Positions 1 to 8,010 of a DNA stretch of 64,000 nt are shown piece by piece. Under the pieces are notes generated by a model, which saw only the letters and a list, made by a program, of their open reading frames with translations, was not told the origin of the DNA and did no database searches. Within the stretch, counting starts at the first letter, position 1. Every line of letters starts with the position of its first letter. The position numbers and the translations under genes were made by a program. This stretch comes from Streptomyces sp. SN-593. Its GTDB lineage: Bacteria; Actinomycetota; Actinomycetes; Streptomycetales; Streptomycetaceae. The DNA lies in the NCBI RefSeq assembly GCF_016756395.1, contig NZ_AP018365.1, positions 3,323,001 through 3,387,000 of the forward strand, in the 5' to 3' direction.

Positions 1-555
1 ACCGTCTCCGACGCGGTCAAGCCCACCAGCCGGGAGGCGGTCCGCCGGCTGCGCGCGCTCGGCCTGCGGCCGGTGCTGCTGACCGGGGACAACGCGAAGG
101 TCGCCCAGGCCGTGGCCGCGCAGGTGGGGATCGCCGCGGCGGACGTCCACGCGGAGGTGCTGCCGGAGGAGAAGGTGGCCGTCGTACGGCGGTTGCAGGA
201 GCAGGGCCGGGTGGTGGCGATGGTCGGCGACGGCGTCAACGACGCGGCCGCGCTCGCCCAGGCCGACCTCGGGCTGGCGATGGGGACGGGCACCGACGCC
301 GCCATCGAGGCGGGCGACCTCACCCTCGTACGGGGCGACCTGCGGGTGGCGGCGGACGCGATCCGGCTGGCGCGGCGCACCCTGGGGACCATCAAGGCCA
401 ACCTGTTCTGGGCGTTCGCCTACAACCTCGCGGCGATCCCGCTGGCCGCGGCCGGGCTGCTCGACCCGATGATCGCCGGTGCGGCGATGGCCTTCTCCTC
501 GGTCTTCGTGGTGGCCAACAGCCTGCGGCTGCGCGGGTTCGCGCCGCTGCGCTGA
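1..555 (+). CDS. heavy-metal-translocating P-type ATPase, C-terminal part (cut by window edge)
   Basis: The reading frame is open from base 1, so the start lies outside the window; 184 residues are visible. They hold the end of the P domain, with TGDN and the hinge motif [12 protein letters not shown] followed by [12 protein letters not shown]. Two closing membrane helices follow ([19 protein letters not shown] and an [19 protein letters not shown] stretch). The ANSLRL ending after the last helix is typical of P1B copper/silver exporters such as CopA (family knowledge). The ion-selecting CPC motif would be upstream and cannot be checked, so copper is an inference. It pumps metal ions out across the cytoplasmic membrane. 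The next gene is convergent, with a strong hairpin between them. Confidence 0.9.
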   Translation, partial: TVSDAVKPTSREAVRRLRALGLRPVLLTGDNAKVAQAVAAQVGIAAADVHAEVLPEEKVAVVRRLQEQGRVVAMVGDGVNDAAALAQADLGLAMGTGTDAAIEAGDLTLVRGDLRVAADAIRLARRTLGTIKANLFWAFAYNLAAIPLAAAGLLDPMIAGAAMAFSSVFVVANSLRLRGFAPLR

Positions 556-568
556 GCGCCACCCGTAC

Positions 569-608
569 GGGGCCGCTTCCCAGGGGGGCCGCTTCCCAGG
601 GGGGCCGG
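569..608. repeat. 16-bp tandem repeat, 2.5 copies, after the ATPase stop codon
   Basis: The unit ggggccgcttcccagg occurs at 569-584 and again at 585-600, with a half copy following. It begins 14 bases after the stop codon of the P-type ATPase gene. It is one of several short tandem duplications in this window that sit just 3' of a coding region. Confidence 0.9.
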
Positions 609-667
609 CCTCGGCGGGGAGCGGCCGCACCGGGGCGGCCTTGCGGGCAAGGCCCTTTGACGCACGG

Positions 668-709
668 CGTCCCCCGACCCGCCGGTTCCCACCGGCGGGT
701 CGGGGGACG
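668..709. terminator. bidirectional hairpin between convergent genes
   Basis: A perfect 19-bp inverted repeat (arms 668-686 and 691-709) encloses a 4-base loop, tccc. It lies between the end of the P-type ATPase gene on the plus strand and the end of the D,D-carboxypeptidase gene on the minus strand. There is no T-tract, as is usual for high-GC actinobacterial terminators. Confidence 0.75.
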
Positions 710-756
710 TTCGCGCCCGGGTGCCCGCGGACGTCCGCGAGCCGTCGCGGGGGGGC

Positions 757-3474
757 TCAGAAGTGGCTGAGCTTCGCGCCGAAGCCCGGCGCGTCCAGGT
801 CGCTCCGGAGCACCACGGGCACCGTCGTACGGGCCGCGCCGCTGCCCAGGCCGAGGGTGCCCACCTGCGTGCCGGCCGCTGCGTGGTGCGGCACGCCGTC
901 GCTGTCCGCGGTGAGCGTCAGCTCCTGCTTCATACCGGCCCAGCCGATGGCGGTGAGGTCCTTGGACGTCACCACCGGGGTGCTGCCGCCGAGCCCGTCG
1001 TCGACCTCGCCCACGACCGTGCCCTTCTTCACCACCGTCGTGGAGGAGAGGCCGCCCTGCACCGAGTCGATCAGCGCCTGGCTGCGGGTGAGCGCGGTCT
1101 GAAGGCTGTCGTCCACCGTGGTGCCGCCGTGCTGCTGGAGCACCACGCCGAGCACCAGCTGCTCCTTGCCGGCGACCGTCTTGTGCGCCGCCCACATCAA
1201 CGCGCCGCCGGCCGGGGTGCTGGAGCCGGTCTTGATCCCGACCACGCCGACCTTCACCAGGTCGTTGTTGTTGTTGTAGATCCGGCCGACGCCGGGGATG
1301 TCCACGTTCGGCAGCGCGACCACCGAGCGGAAGACGCTGTTCTTCATCACCTCGCGGGCCAGCTTGAGCTGGTCCACCGCGGTGCTGACCGTGGTCTCCT
1401 CGATGCCGCTGGCGCCGGTGTAGGTGGTCTGCGACATCCCGAGCCGCTTGGCCGTCGCAGTCATCTTGGCGACGAACGCCTCCTGCGTGCCGGAGTCCCA
1501 ACGCGCCAGCAGGCGGGCGATGTTGTTGCCGGACGGGATCAGCAGCAGTTGGAGCATGCGGCGTTCGTCGAAGCGCTGCCCCTTCTTGACCGGTGCCGTC
1601 GACTGGTCGTCGGACCCGGCCTCCTCCGCCGCCTGCGCGTCGACGGTGATGGTCGGGCCGCCCTGGTTGCCGGTCAGCGGGTGGTCGTGCAGGACCACGT
1701 ACGCCGTCATGACCTTGGTGAGGCTGGCGATCGGCACGGGGGTCTGCTTGCCGTGCACGCCGAGCGAGCCCAGCCCCTCGACCTCGGCGACCGACTGGCC
1801 CTCGGACGGCCACGGCATCGTCTGCGGCAGCGGGGTGCCGGCGAAGGTGTACGCCGGGTCCGCGGTCAGCGCCAGTCGGGGCGACGGCAGCGGGCGCACC
1901 GCCTGGACCACCACGAAGACGATCGCGAGCAGCAGGACCAGGGGCGTCCAGATCTTGAACCGGCGCACCACCGTGCGCAGCGCGGTCTCCGGCGGCGGCG
2001 GGGTGTTGGTCAGCTCGGCGAGCAGCTTCAACGGCTGCTTGTCCGGCGGCAGCGGCACCGGCATGCTGCGGGTGCCCTGGGGACCCTCCGGCTCGCGGCC
2101 GGCGGTGTCCTCGGCGCCCGCGCCGGCAGGGGCGCCGGCGGCGCTCCGGCCCCCGGATCCGGCGGCCGGCCCGGAGGAGGGGGCCGGCGGAGCGGCCGGG
2201 GGCAGCGGGGCGGGCGGCGGCGCGGGCTCGGCCCGCGTCGGGCGGCCGGGGGCGCCGAAGGCCACGGTGCCCCCCGCGGACGGCGCCTGGCGGCCGCTGT
2301 GCGGCCCCTCCGGCCACTCCGCGGGGATGTCCGAGACGAGGGGCTTCACGGTCGGTCCAGGGCCCTTGGGGGGCGCGGAGGGGCGTCCGGGGGCGTCCGC
2401 CGGGGGCACGGCCGGGGCGCCCGTGCCGGCGGACGGGGTTTCACCGTCCTGGGCGTCGGCCGTCCGGGAGCCGCCGGCGTCCGTCCGGGCGACGGCTCCG
2501 ACGTCGGAGCCCGTGCCCGCGTCCGAGCGGGAGTCCGCGTCCTCGTCCGCGCCAGGGTCCGTACCGGCGGCGGAGTCCGCGGTGGGGTCGCCGACCGCGT
2601 CGGCGTCCGGGGCAGCGTCCGCATCCGCATCCGCATCGTCGGCCTCGGCGGCGGCGTCGGGCCCGGCCGCCGAGCCGGCACCCGCGCCGTCCGCGTCCTC
2701 GGCGCCGTCCGCGGCCGCGGCCTCGGCGGCGGGCTCCTCCTCGGCCTCCGACCCGCTCTCCGTATCCGTCGCGGCGGCCGGTGAACCGTTCGCCTCCCCG
2801 TCGGCGTCCTCCTGGGTGTCCTCCCCGACGTCCGCGGAACCGTCCTCGGAGGACTCCGCGCCGGAGTCCTCGGGGGCGCGGTCCGCGCCGCCCGCGCCCC
2901 CGTCCGCGCCCTCATCGGCGCTCACGCCCGCCGGCCCGTCCGCCTCCTCGTCCACCTCCCCGCGGGACTCGACGCCGGAATCGACACCGGAATCGACGTC
3001 GGCCCCCTCCGAACCACCCGCACCGGGCGCCTCAGGGGCCCCCGCGGCCGCACCGGCCCCACCGCTCTGGTCACGATTCGGTTCCGTTTTCCCGCCCTCT
3101 TCCCGCGCCGAGCGGGGCGCGGGGGGAGCGGTGGGGGGCGCGTGATCGGTCACCGTGTCCACCTCGGCTACGTCGTCCGACGTAGCCGGGGCATCGGTCG
3201 GGGTACGTCCGGACGACCGGTCCGACGACTCCGCGAGGACTCCCGCCTCGGGGTGCGAGCGGGGCTCCGACCTGCTGTCTTCGATGTCGTCCTGCGCGTG
3301 CGCGCCGGGCGCGTCCACCTCGTCGTCCGCCGTCCGCCGCCCCGCGTCCCCCTCCGTCACCCGTGCCTCCGGAGGCAGCCGGAACACCGCCAGCCTCGGA
3401 TCCGTGGCCGGATGGATACCCGGCTCCCCCGACGTCTCGTGCTGCTGCTCCCTGCCGGGGGCGTCGCCCGCCAC
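757..3474 (-). CDS. D-alanyl-D-alanine carboxypeptidase (PBP5-type) with ~500-residue acidic N-terminal region
   Basis: This is a serine D,D-carboxypeptidase that trims the terminal D-Ala of peptidoglycan stem peptides. The catalytic triplet is clear: SLTK (Ser about 584), SGN (about 648) and KTG (about 748). A single membrane segment at about 510-530 (VLLLAIVFVVVQAV) precedes the catalytic domain, which should lie outside the cell. Residues 1-500 are low-complexity, rich in Ala, Asp, Glu, Gly and Pro, and would be cytoplasmic. The chosen GTG start at 3474 follows a GGAGGAGG box by 5 bases; a TTG at 3522 would add 16 residues without a good site. Typical family members have 280-450 residues, so the 905-residue length is unusual. 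It resembles the streptomycete carboxypeptidase next to SCO4441/4442 (from memory). Confidence 0.88.
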   Translation of the reverse strand: MAGDAPGREQQHETSGEPGIHPATDPRLAVFRLPPEARVTEGDAGRRTADDEVDAPGAHAQDDIEDSRSEPRSHPEAGVLAESSDRSSGRTPTDAPATSDDVAEVDTVTDHAPPTAPPAPRSAREEGGKTEPNRDQSGGAGAAAGAPEAPGAGGSEGADVDSGVDSGVESRGEVDEEADGPAGVSADEGADGGAGGADRAPEDSGAESSEDGSADVGEDTQEDADGEANGSPAAATDTESGSEAEEEPAAEAAAADGAEDADGAGAGSAAGPDAAAEADDADADADAAPDADAVGDPTADSAAGTDPGADEDADSRSDAGTGSDVGAVARTDAGGSRTADAQDGETPSAGTGAPAVPPADAPGRPSAPPKGPGPTVKPLVSDIPAEWPEGPHSGRQAPSAGGTVAFGAPGRPTRAEPAPPPAPLPPAAPPAPSSGPAAGSGGRSAAGAPAGAGAEDTAGREPEGPQGTRSMPVPLPPDKQPLKLLAELTNTPPPPETALRTVVRRFKIWTPLVLLLAIVFVVVQAVRPLPSPRLALTADPAYTFAGTPLPQTMPWPSEGQSVAEVEGLGSLGVHGKQTPVPIASLTKVMTAYVVLHDHPLTGNQGGPTITVDAQAAEEAGSDDQSTAPVKKGQRFDERRMLQLLLIPSGNNIARLLARWDSGTQEAFVAKMTATAKRLGMSQTTYTGASGIEETTVSTAVDQLKLAREVMKNSVFRSVVALPNVDIPGVGRIYNNNNDLVKVGVVGIKTGSSTPAGGALMWAAHKTVAGKEQLVLGVVLQQHGGTTVDDSLQTALTRSQALIDSVQGGLSSTTVVKKGTVVGEVDDGLGGSTPVVTSKDLTAIGWAGMKQELTLTADSDGVPHHAAAGTQVGTLGLGSGAARTTVPVVLRSDLDAPGFGAKLSHF

Positions 3475-3726
3475 GCAGACCTCCTCCACACATCGTGATG
3501 ACTCATGCACACACTCGGGCAAAAACGCGCAGAGATGGCGCCCTTACCGGTCCTGGACCACACTGGCAAGTGTCCCGCGACAGGCACGCAGCCCGTCTGC
3601 GACACCCCATCCACCCCGTAGACGAGAACGACATACCACCCGGTTCCCGCCGATATGGAGAAGGCGCTCTCGACAGGCCGGTGTGAGAGGCGTCACCCTG
3701 TCATTCATCCACGCGGGGAGGCATGG

Positions 3727-4428
3727 ATGGGCAAGAGCCGCAGAACAATTCCGGAAGAGCTGTTGCTGCTCGCCTTGGACCCGACCACCGGGACCACGGC
3801 GCAGCCGCAGTCGCTCGACCTCGGCCTCGCCGGGGCCCAGCTCGTCGAGCTGGCCCTGGCCGGACGGATAGCCCCTGACGGGGATCGTATAGCCGTGGTG
3901 CACCCACGGCCGACAGGAGATCCGACTCTGGACTCCGCGCTCGAACTGCTGCGACGCCGTGGCAGTCCGGTGCGCGCCGTCCACTGGATCGGCGGGCCCC
4001 GGCTGGGGCTGCGTCAGACGTATCTCGCACACCTGGAGCGGTGCGGCATGGTGCACGCCGTGCCGGGTCAGATGTGCGGGGTGCTGCCGACCACGCGGTA
4101 CCAGGCGACCGACAGCGCGGTCAGCCGGGAGATCAGGACCCGGTTGGACAACGCGATCCGCACCGGCGTACCGCCGGACCCGCGGACCGCGGCGCTCGCC
4201 GCGCTCGCCCACGCCGTGGGACTCGGCAAGCACCTGTACCCGGGCAACGAGGGCCGGTCATCGCGATCGCGCCTGCGTGACCTGATCCGGTATGACCCGA
4301 TGGGCGGTCTCGTGGCGCACGCCGTCATGGACGTGCAGAACGGGGTGGCGGCGCAGCCGAAGCGACCGCCGGCCCAGGCACAGCGCTCCGCGGGGCACAG
4401 CGGGATGGCACGGGCCGGAGCCCGGTGA
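3727..4428 (+). CDS. GOLPH3/VPS74 (GPP34) family protein
   Basis: The 233-residue product opens with RTIPEELLLLALDPTTG and continues with LGLAGAQLVELALAGRI, the characteristic N-terminal helix-turn pattern of the GPP34 family. In eukaryotes this fold binds phosphatidylinositol-4-phosphate and sorts Golgi enzymes; in streptomycetes there are many paralogues with no settled role. No signal peptide or membrane segment is visible, so it is cytosolic or peripheral. The ATG at 3727 follows a GGGGAGG box by about 8 bases. It is followed, after 271 bp, by the XRE/DUF397 pair on the same strand. Family assignment is confident; function is unknown. Confidence 0.85.
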   Translation: MGKSRRTIPEELLLLALDPTTGTTAQPQSLDLGLAGAQLVELALAGRIAPDGDRIAVVHPRPTGDPTLDSALELLRRRGSPVRAVHWIGGPRLGLRQTYLAHLERCGMVHAVPGQMCGVLPTTRYQATDSAVSREIRTRLDNAIRTGVPPDPRTAALAALAHAVGLGKHLYPGNEGRSSRSRLRDLIRYDPMGGLVAHAVMDVQNGVAAQPKRPPAQAQRSAGHSGMARAGAR

Positions 4429-4699
4429 CCTGACCGGCAACAGGCCGACAGCATATGTCGTTCACGCACACACAGTACACAACATGTCGCTACCCGTGCA
4501 CATCGCGGGAGCGGCGACGGCGCGCGAGGTGGCGGCGTTCCGGACACGTTCCGGTGTGCCGCTCCCCCGCGCGCCTCCCTTTCCGCTCCAGGTCCCGGGG
4601 CACGGTTGCAAGGTTGTCCGCCCATTCGCCAGCGCGGCGATGACCGGTGGTGGCAGGCTGCTGACCATCAGTACGGTTCAGCGTGGAGGTGCAGTCCCT

Positions 4700-5554
4700 G
4701 TGGTCGCGAACGTGAACCCCACCGTCAGGCGCCGCCGGTTGGGGTCGGAGCTGCGCAAGCTCCGCGAGCAGAAGGGGATGACGGCCGAGGAGGTCGCGGC
4801 CCGGCTGCTGGTCTCCCAGTCGAAGATCAGCCGGCTGGAGAACGGGCGGCGCAGCATCAGCCAGCGCGACGTGCGCGACCTGTGCGGGGTGTACGGCGTC
4901 GAGGACGTGCGGATCGTCGAGTCGCTGATGCAGATGGCCAAGGAGTCCAGACAGCAGGGCTGGTGGCACGCCTTCGGCGACATCCCGTACAGCGTCTACA
5001 TCGGTCTGGAGACCGAGGCGGCGAGTCTGCGGGTGTTCGAACCCCAGGTGGTGCCCGGCCTGTTGCAGACACCCGCGTACGCCGCCGCGATGATCGCGGG
5101 GAACCTGCCGGAGGCGACCACCGAGCAGGTCGAGAAGCGGGTGAGCGTGCGGATGCGCCGCCAGGAGCGGATCACCGACCCCGACGCGCCGCTGCGGATG
5201 TGGGCGGTGATCGACGAGGCCGCGCTGTGCCGCCGGGTGGGCGACAACGAGGTCATGCGCGAACAGCTCGCCCGACTCGTCGACATGAGCCACCTGCCGC
5301 ACGTCACCGTGCAGGTGCTGCCGTTCGAGGTGGGCGCGCATCCGGGGCTGAGCGGTCAGTTCGCGGTGCTGGAGTTCACCGACACCACGGACGCGACCGT
5401 GGTGTACCTGGAGGGCGTCAACAGCGACCTGTACCTGGAGAAGGACACCGACGTGCAGGCGTACAGCGTGATGTACGAGCACCTGAGGGCGCAGGCGCTG
5501 AGCGCCGACCGGACCCGGGAGTTCATCGAGGACGCGGCCGCGCGTTACGCGTGA
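4700..5554 (+). CDS. XRE-family helix-turn-helix protein with DUF5753 domain (Scr1-like)
   Basis: The 284-residue protein has an N-terminal HTH (LGSELRKLREQKGMTAEEVA, then SQSKISRLENGRRSIS, residues about 10-70). A DUF5753 domain follows, including the usual EPQVVPGLLQTPAYAAA and HVTVQVLPFEVGAHPG segments. Such proteins are paired with a small DUF397 protein, here 181 bp downstream. In S. coelicolor such pairs (SCO4441/SCO4442, Scr1/Scr2) are reported to affect antibiotic production and behave somewhat like toxin-antitoxin pairs. The start is the GTG at 4700, ten bases after GGAGG. The frame is open upstream to 4292, but that part has no domain. Likely a DNA-binding regulator. Confidence 0.9.
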   Translation: MVANVNPTVRRRRLGSELRKLREQKGMTAEEVAARLLVSQSKISRLENGRRSISQRDVRDLCGVYGVEDVRIVESLMQMAKESRQQGWWHAFGDIPYSVYIGLETEAASLRVFEPQVVPGLLQTPAYAAAMIAGNLPEATTEQVEKRVSVRMRRQERITDPDAPLRMWAVIDEAALCRRVGDNEVMREQLARLVDMSHLPHVTVQVLPFEVGAHPGLSGQFAVLEFTDTTDATVVYLEGVNSDLYLEKDTDVQAYSVMYEHLRAQALSADRTREFIEDAAARYA

Positions 5555-5735
5555 CGGCGGGGTACGTGGCGGGCAGGATACGCCCCTGCCGGTTCGGTAC
5601 GGAAGTCTTGCTGGGAATATGCCATCCGGTCGGGTGAAGTGCCCCTCCCTTGGCTGAAGTTGGCGGGTAGCGTCGAAGGCGTCAGTCAGTGGCGTGTACC
5701 GCGCGCCTTCCTCACCAGTACAGACCGGAGCAGAG

Positions 5736-5945
5736 ATGGCAATCAAGCTGGGCAGCACCCCCGCCTGGGTCAAGTCCTCACGTTCGACGGGCAACGGCGC
5801 GTGCGTCGAGGTCAAGTCGCCCGCGGCGGAGGCCGTGGTGGTCCGCGACTCGAAGGACCCGCACGGTCCGGTGCTCACCTTCGCCCCGCAGGAGTGGGCC
5901 TCGTTCGTCAGCGACGTGGACGGCGGAGCGTTCGACCTGCGCTGA
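5736..5945 (+). CDS. DUF397 domain protein (partner of the XRE-DUF5753 regulator)
   Basis: The 69-residue product carries the diagnostic DUF397 pattern: WVKSSRSTGNGACVEV, then VVVRDSKDPHGPVLTF and a closing EWASFVSDV. Start at the ATG at 5736 after a GGAG box in ggagcagag; an in-frame codon at 5694 would only add a tail outside the conserved domain. It lies downstream of, and in the same direction as, the DUF5753 regulator, the standard arrangement. The pair is thought to act together, with DUF397 proteins as cognate partners of the HTH protein. The biochemical role is not established. A hairpin follows the stop codon. Confidence 0.88.
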   Translation: MAIKLGSTPAWVKSSRSTGNGACVEVKSPAAEAVVVRDSKDPHGPVLTFAPQEWASFVSDVDGGAFDLR

Positions 5946-5979
5946 CGCCGTACGGGCGAACGTCGCCCACACCGCGCAG

Positions 5980-6019
5980 GAGCCCTCTCGACTGGCCGCC
6001 GTCCTGGCCGAGAGGGCTC
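5980..6019. terminator. hairpin between convergent DUF397 and symporter genes
   Basis: An 11-bp perfect stem (gagccctctcg at 5980-5990 and its complement at 6009-6019) has an 18-base loop. It lies between the DUF397 gene ending at 5945 and the symporter gene ending at 6060 on the other strand, so it could serve both. Confidence 0.6.
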
Positions 6020-6059
6020 GCTCCGCCCCGTCCCCGCCACCTCGGGGGTCATGCCGGCG

Positions 6060-7625
6060 TCACTCCGTGGCGGGCGTACCGTACTCGCCGAACTCCCCCG
6101 TTCCCGCCGGCCGTCCGGCGCCCTCGGCGGGTCCCTCGGCGTCCACCTTCGCGATGATCGCGTCCCGTTCCGGGGTGTCCTCCGGCTTGATCCAGCCGAT
6201 CACCACGAACAGCACCAACGACACCGCGACCGGGACGGAGATCTGGTACTCCAGGTTCACCCCGCCCGAGACCGCGTCGTTGACGGGGTAGTTGAGCAGG
6301 TAGAAGGCGAGCAGGCCCATCGCCCAACTGGTGAGCGCCGCGGTGGGTCCGGACTTCCGGAAGCGCCTCATCAGCCCGAGCATGAACGGGATCGCGATCG
6401 GCCCGACCAACCCGGCCACCCACTTGATCACCACCGTGATGATGTCCTTGAACGTCGGCGAGTTGACCTGCGTCGCCACCGCCATGGACAGCCCGAGGAA
6501 GAGCAGGGTGGTGGTGCGCGCCGCGATCAGGCCGATCCGGGTGCTCCAGTCCCGCGCGCCCCTGGAGACCGCGGGGGCGATGTCCCGGGTGACCACGGCC
6601 GAGATCGCGTTGGCGTCCGAGGAGCACATCGCCATGGTGTGCGAGAAGAACCCGACCACCACCAGGCCCAACAGGCCGTGCGGCAGTAGCCGTTCGCTCA
6701 GCAGCGCGTAGGAGTCGGAGGCGTCGGGCTTCTTCGCGTGCACCAGCAGCGGGGCGACCCACATCGGGAAGAAGAGCACCAGCGGCCAGACCAGCCACAG
6801 CACCGAGGAGAGCGCGGCCGAGCGGGAGGCCGCGCGGGCCGAGGGCGTGGCCATGTAGCGCTGCGCCTGGTTCCACATCCCGCCGTTGTACTCGAAGGTC
6901 TTGATGAACAGGTACGCCAGCAGGAACACGGTCGTGTACGGGCCGGCGGTGGGGTGCCCGTGGTGCCGCAGGGCCGGCTCGTCCCAGACGTTCCAGATGC
7001 CGCTGATCCCGCCGATCTGCCGCAGGGCGGCGACGAGCATCGCCAGGCCGGCGACCAACTGGATGACGAACTGGCCGAGTTCGGTGAGCGCGTCGGCCCA
7101 CAGGCCGCCGACCGTGCAGTAGATCGCGGTGATGGCGCCGGTGATGACGATGCCCTGCGTGATGGTGATGCCGGTGAAGACCGACAGCAGGGTGGCGATC
7201 GCGGCCCACTTGGCGCCCACGTCCACGATCTTGAGCAGCACGCCGGACCAGGCCAGCGCCTGCTGGGTGGCCAGGTTGTAGCGGTCCTTCAGGTACTCCA
7301 GCGGTGAGGCGACGTGGAGTTGGGAGCGCATCCGGTTCAGCCGGGGGGCGAACAGCTTCGCCCCGATGCCCACCCCGATCGCGATCGGGAACGCCCAGGT
7401 GGCGTAGGAGGTGAAGCCGTACTGGTAGGAGATGCCCGCGTAGCCGGTGAACATCACCGCGCTGTAGCCGGACATGTGGTGCGAGATCCCGGACAGCCAC
7501 CAGGGCATCCGGCCGCCGGCCGTGAAGTAGTCGCCGACGTCGTCGACGCGTCTGTGGGACCACAGGCCGATCACCACCATCACGCCGAAGTACGCGATGA
7601 GAACGGTCCAGTCGAGACTGTTCAT
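6060..7625 (-). CDS. sodium:solute symporter family (SSS) permease
   Basis: The 521-residue protein is almost entirely membrane helices, about 13 of them, starting with WTVLIAYFGVMVVIGLW. The family signatures DYFTAGGRMPWWL and ISHHMSGYSAVMFTGYAG are present near the N-terminus, followed by PRLNRMRSQLHVASPLEYL. SSS proteins couple inward sodium flow to uptake of sugars, amino acids, vitamins or organic ions. The substrate cannot be read from the sequence. The hydrophilic C-terminal tail (after about 480) is rich in Glu, Pro and Gly. The start is the ATG at 7625 after a gggagggg box. It is monocistronic: a convergent gene lies on one side and a 385-bp gap on the other. Confidence 0.88.
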   Translation of the reverse strand: MNSLDWTVLIAYFGVMVVIGLWSHRRVDDVGDYFTAGGRMPWWLSGISHHMSGYSAVMFTGYAGISYQYGFTSYATWAFPIAIGVGIGAKLFAPRLNRMRSQLHVASPLEYLKDRYNLATQQALAWSGVLLKIVDVGAKWAAIATLLSVFTGITITQGIVITGAITAIYCTVGGLWADALTELGQFVIQLVAGLAMLVAALRQIGGISGIWNVWDEPALRHHGHPTAGPYTTVFLLAYLFIKTFEYNGGMWNQAQRYMATPSARAASRSAALSSVLWLVWPLVLFFPMWVAPLLVHAKKPDASDSYALLSERLLPHGLLGLVVVGFFSHTMAMCSSDANAISAVVTRDIAPAVSRGARDWSTRIGLIAARTTTLLFLGLSMAVATQVNSPTFKDIITVVIKWVAGLVGPIAIPFMLGLMRRFRKSGPTAALTSWAMGLLAFYLLNYPVNDAVSGGVNLEYQISVPVAVSLVLFVVIGWIKPEDTPERDAIIAKVDAEGPAEGAGRPAGTGEFGEYGTPATE

Positions 7626-7770
7626 GTCCCCTCCCGGGGGTCCGCCTTGTGAACGTGGGGGGCACTTCGCCGTACCGCTCGCCCGGGCGGGTCGCCCCCT
7701 TGCGGGAGTGGGGACTTGGGGGATTGAACCCTTGCCGCGGGGAGGCGGTCAAGGGCCCCGTTGTTCACGA

Positions 7771-7784
7771 ACCTGAACTCAGGT
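7771..7784. promoter_or_regulatory. palindrome acctga-ac-tcaggt, candidate operator
   Basis: A 6-2-6 perfect inverted repeat beside the AT-rich segment, about 146 bp upstream of the symporter start. It could bind a dimeric regulator. No protein can be assigned. Confidence 0.35.
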
Positions 7785-7915
7785 CAGAAAGCAGAACGAT
7801 TTTACCGTTTCTTTGCTTAACTTGGCATTGTGACGACCCGGCCGCCGAACCGACGATGAGCGGGCACTTCGCCGGACGTCCGCATCCCCGCGCCCTGGCG
7901 CGCGGCACGACGGAA

Positions 7916-7949
7916 CGGCCGCCCGGGACGCGGGAGTTCCGGGCGGCCG
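7916..7949 (-). terminator. hairpin downstream of the aminotransferase gene
   Basis: An 11-bp perfect GC stem (cggccgcccgg at 7916-7926 with its complement at 7939-7949) encloses a 12-base loop. It lies 62-95 bases past the stop codon of the minus-strand aminotransferase gene. Confidence 0.6.
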
Positions 7950-8010
7950 CAAGGGAGGGAGAGCACGGGCGGGGCGCTGCGAGCGGCCCGCGCAGGCCGG
8001 GGACCGGGGC

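Larger units (their letters stand above)
7626..8010. other. 385-bp intergenic region upstream of the symporter gene
   Basis: No coding region is supported here. It holds a conspicuously AT-rich stretch around 7783-7835, the likely promoter area of the minus-strand symporter gene. It also contains a short perfect palindrome (7771-7784) and the hairpin that ends the aminotransferase transcript (7916-7949). Confidence 0.6.

Noticed and set aside
1..555. The P-type ATPase considered as a truncated pseudogene
   Set aside because: The frame is open to the first base; it is simply cut by the window edge.
7705..7745. The words gggggattgaaccc resemble the T-arm of a tRNA on the opposite strand
   Set aside because: No acceptor stem, D-arm or anticodon arm can be folded around it at tRNA spacing.
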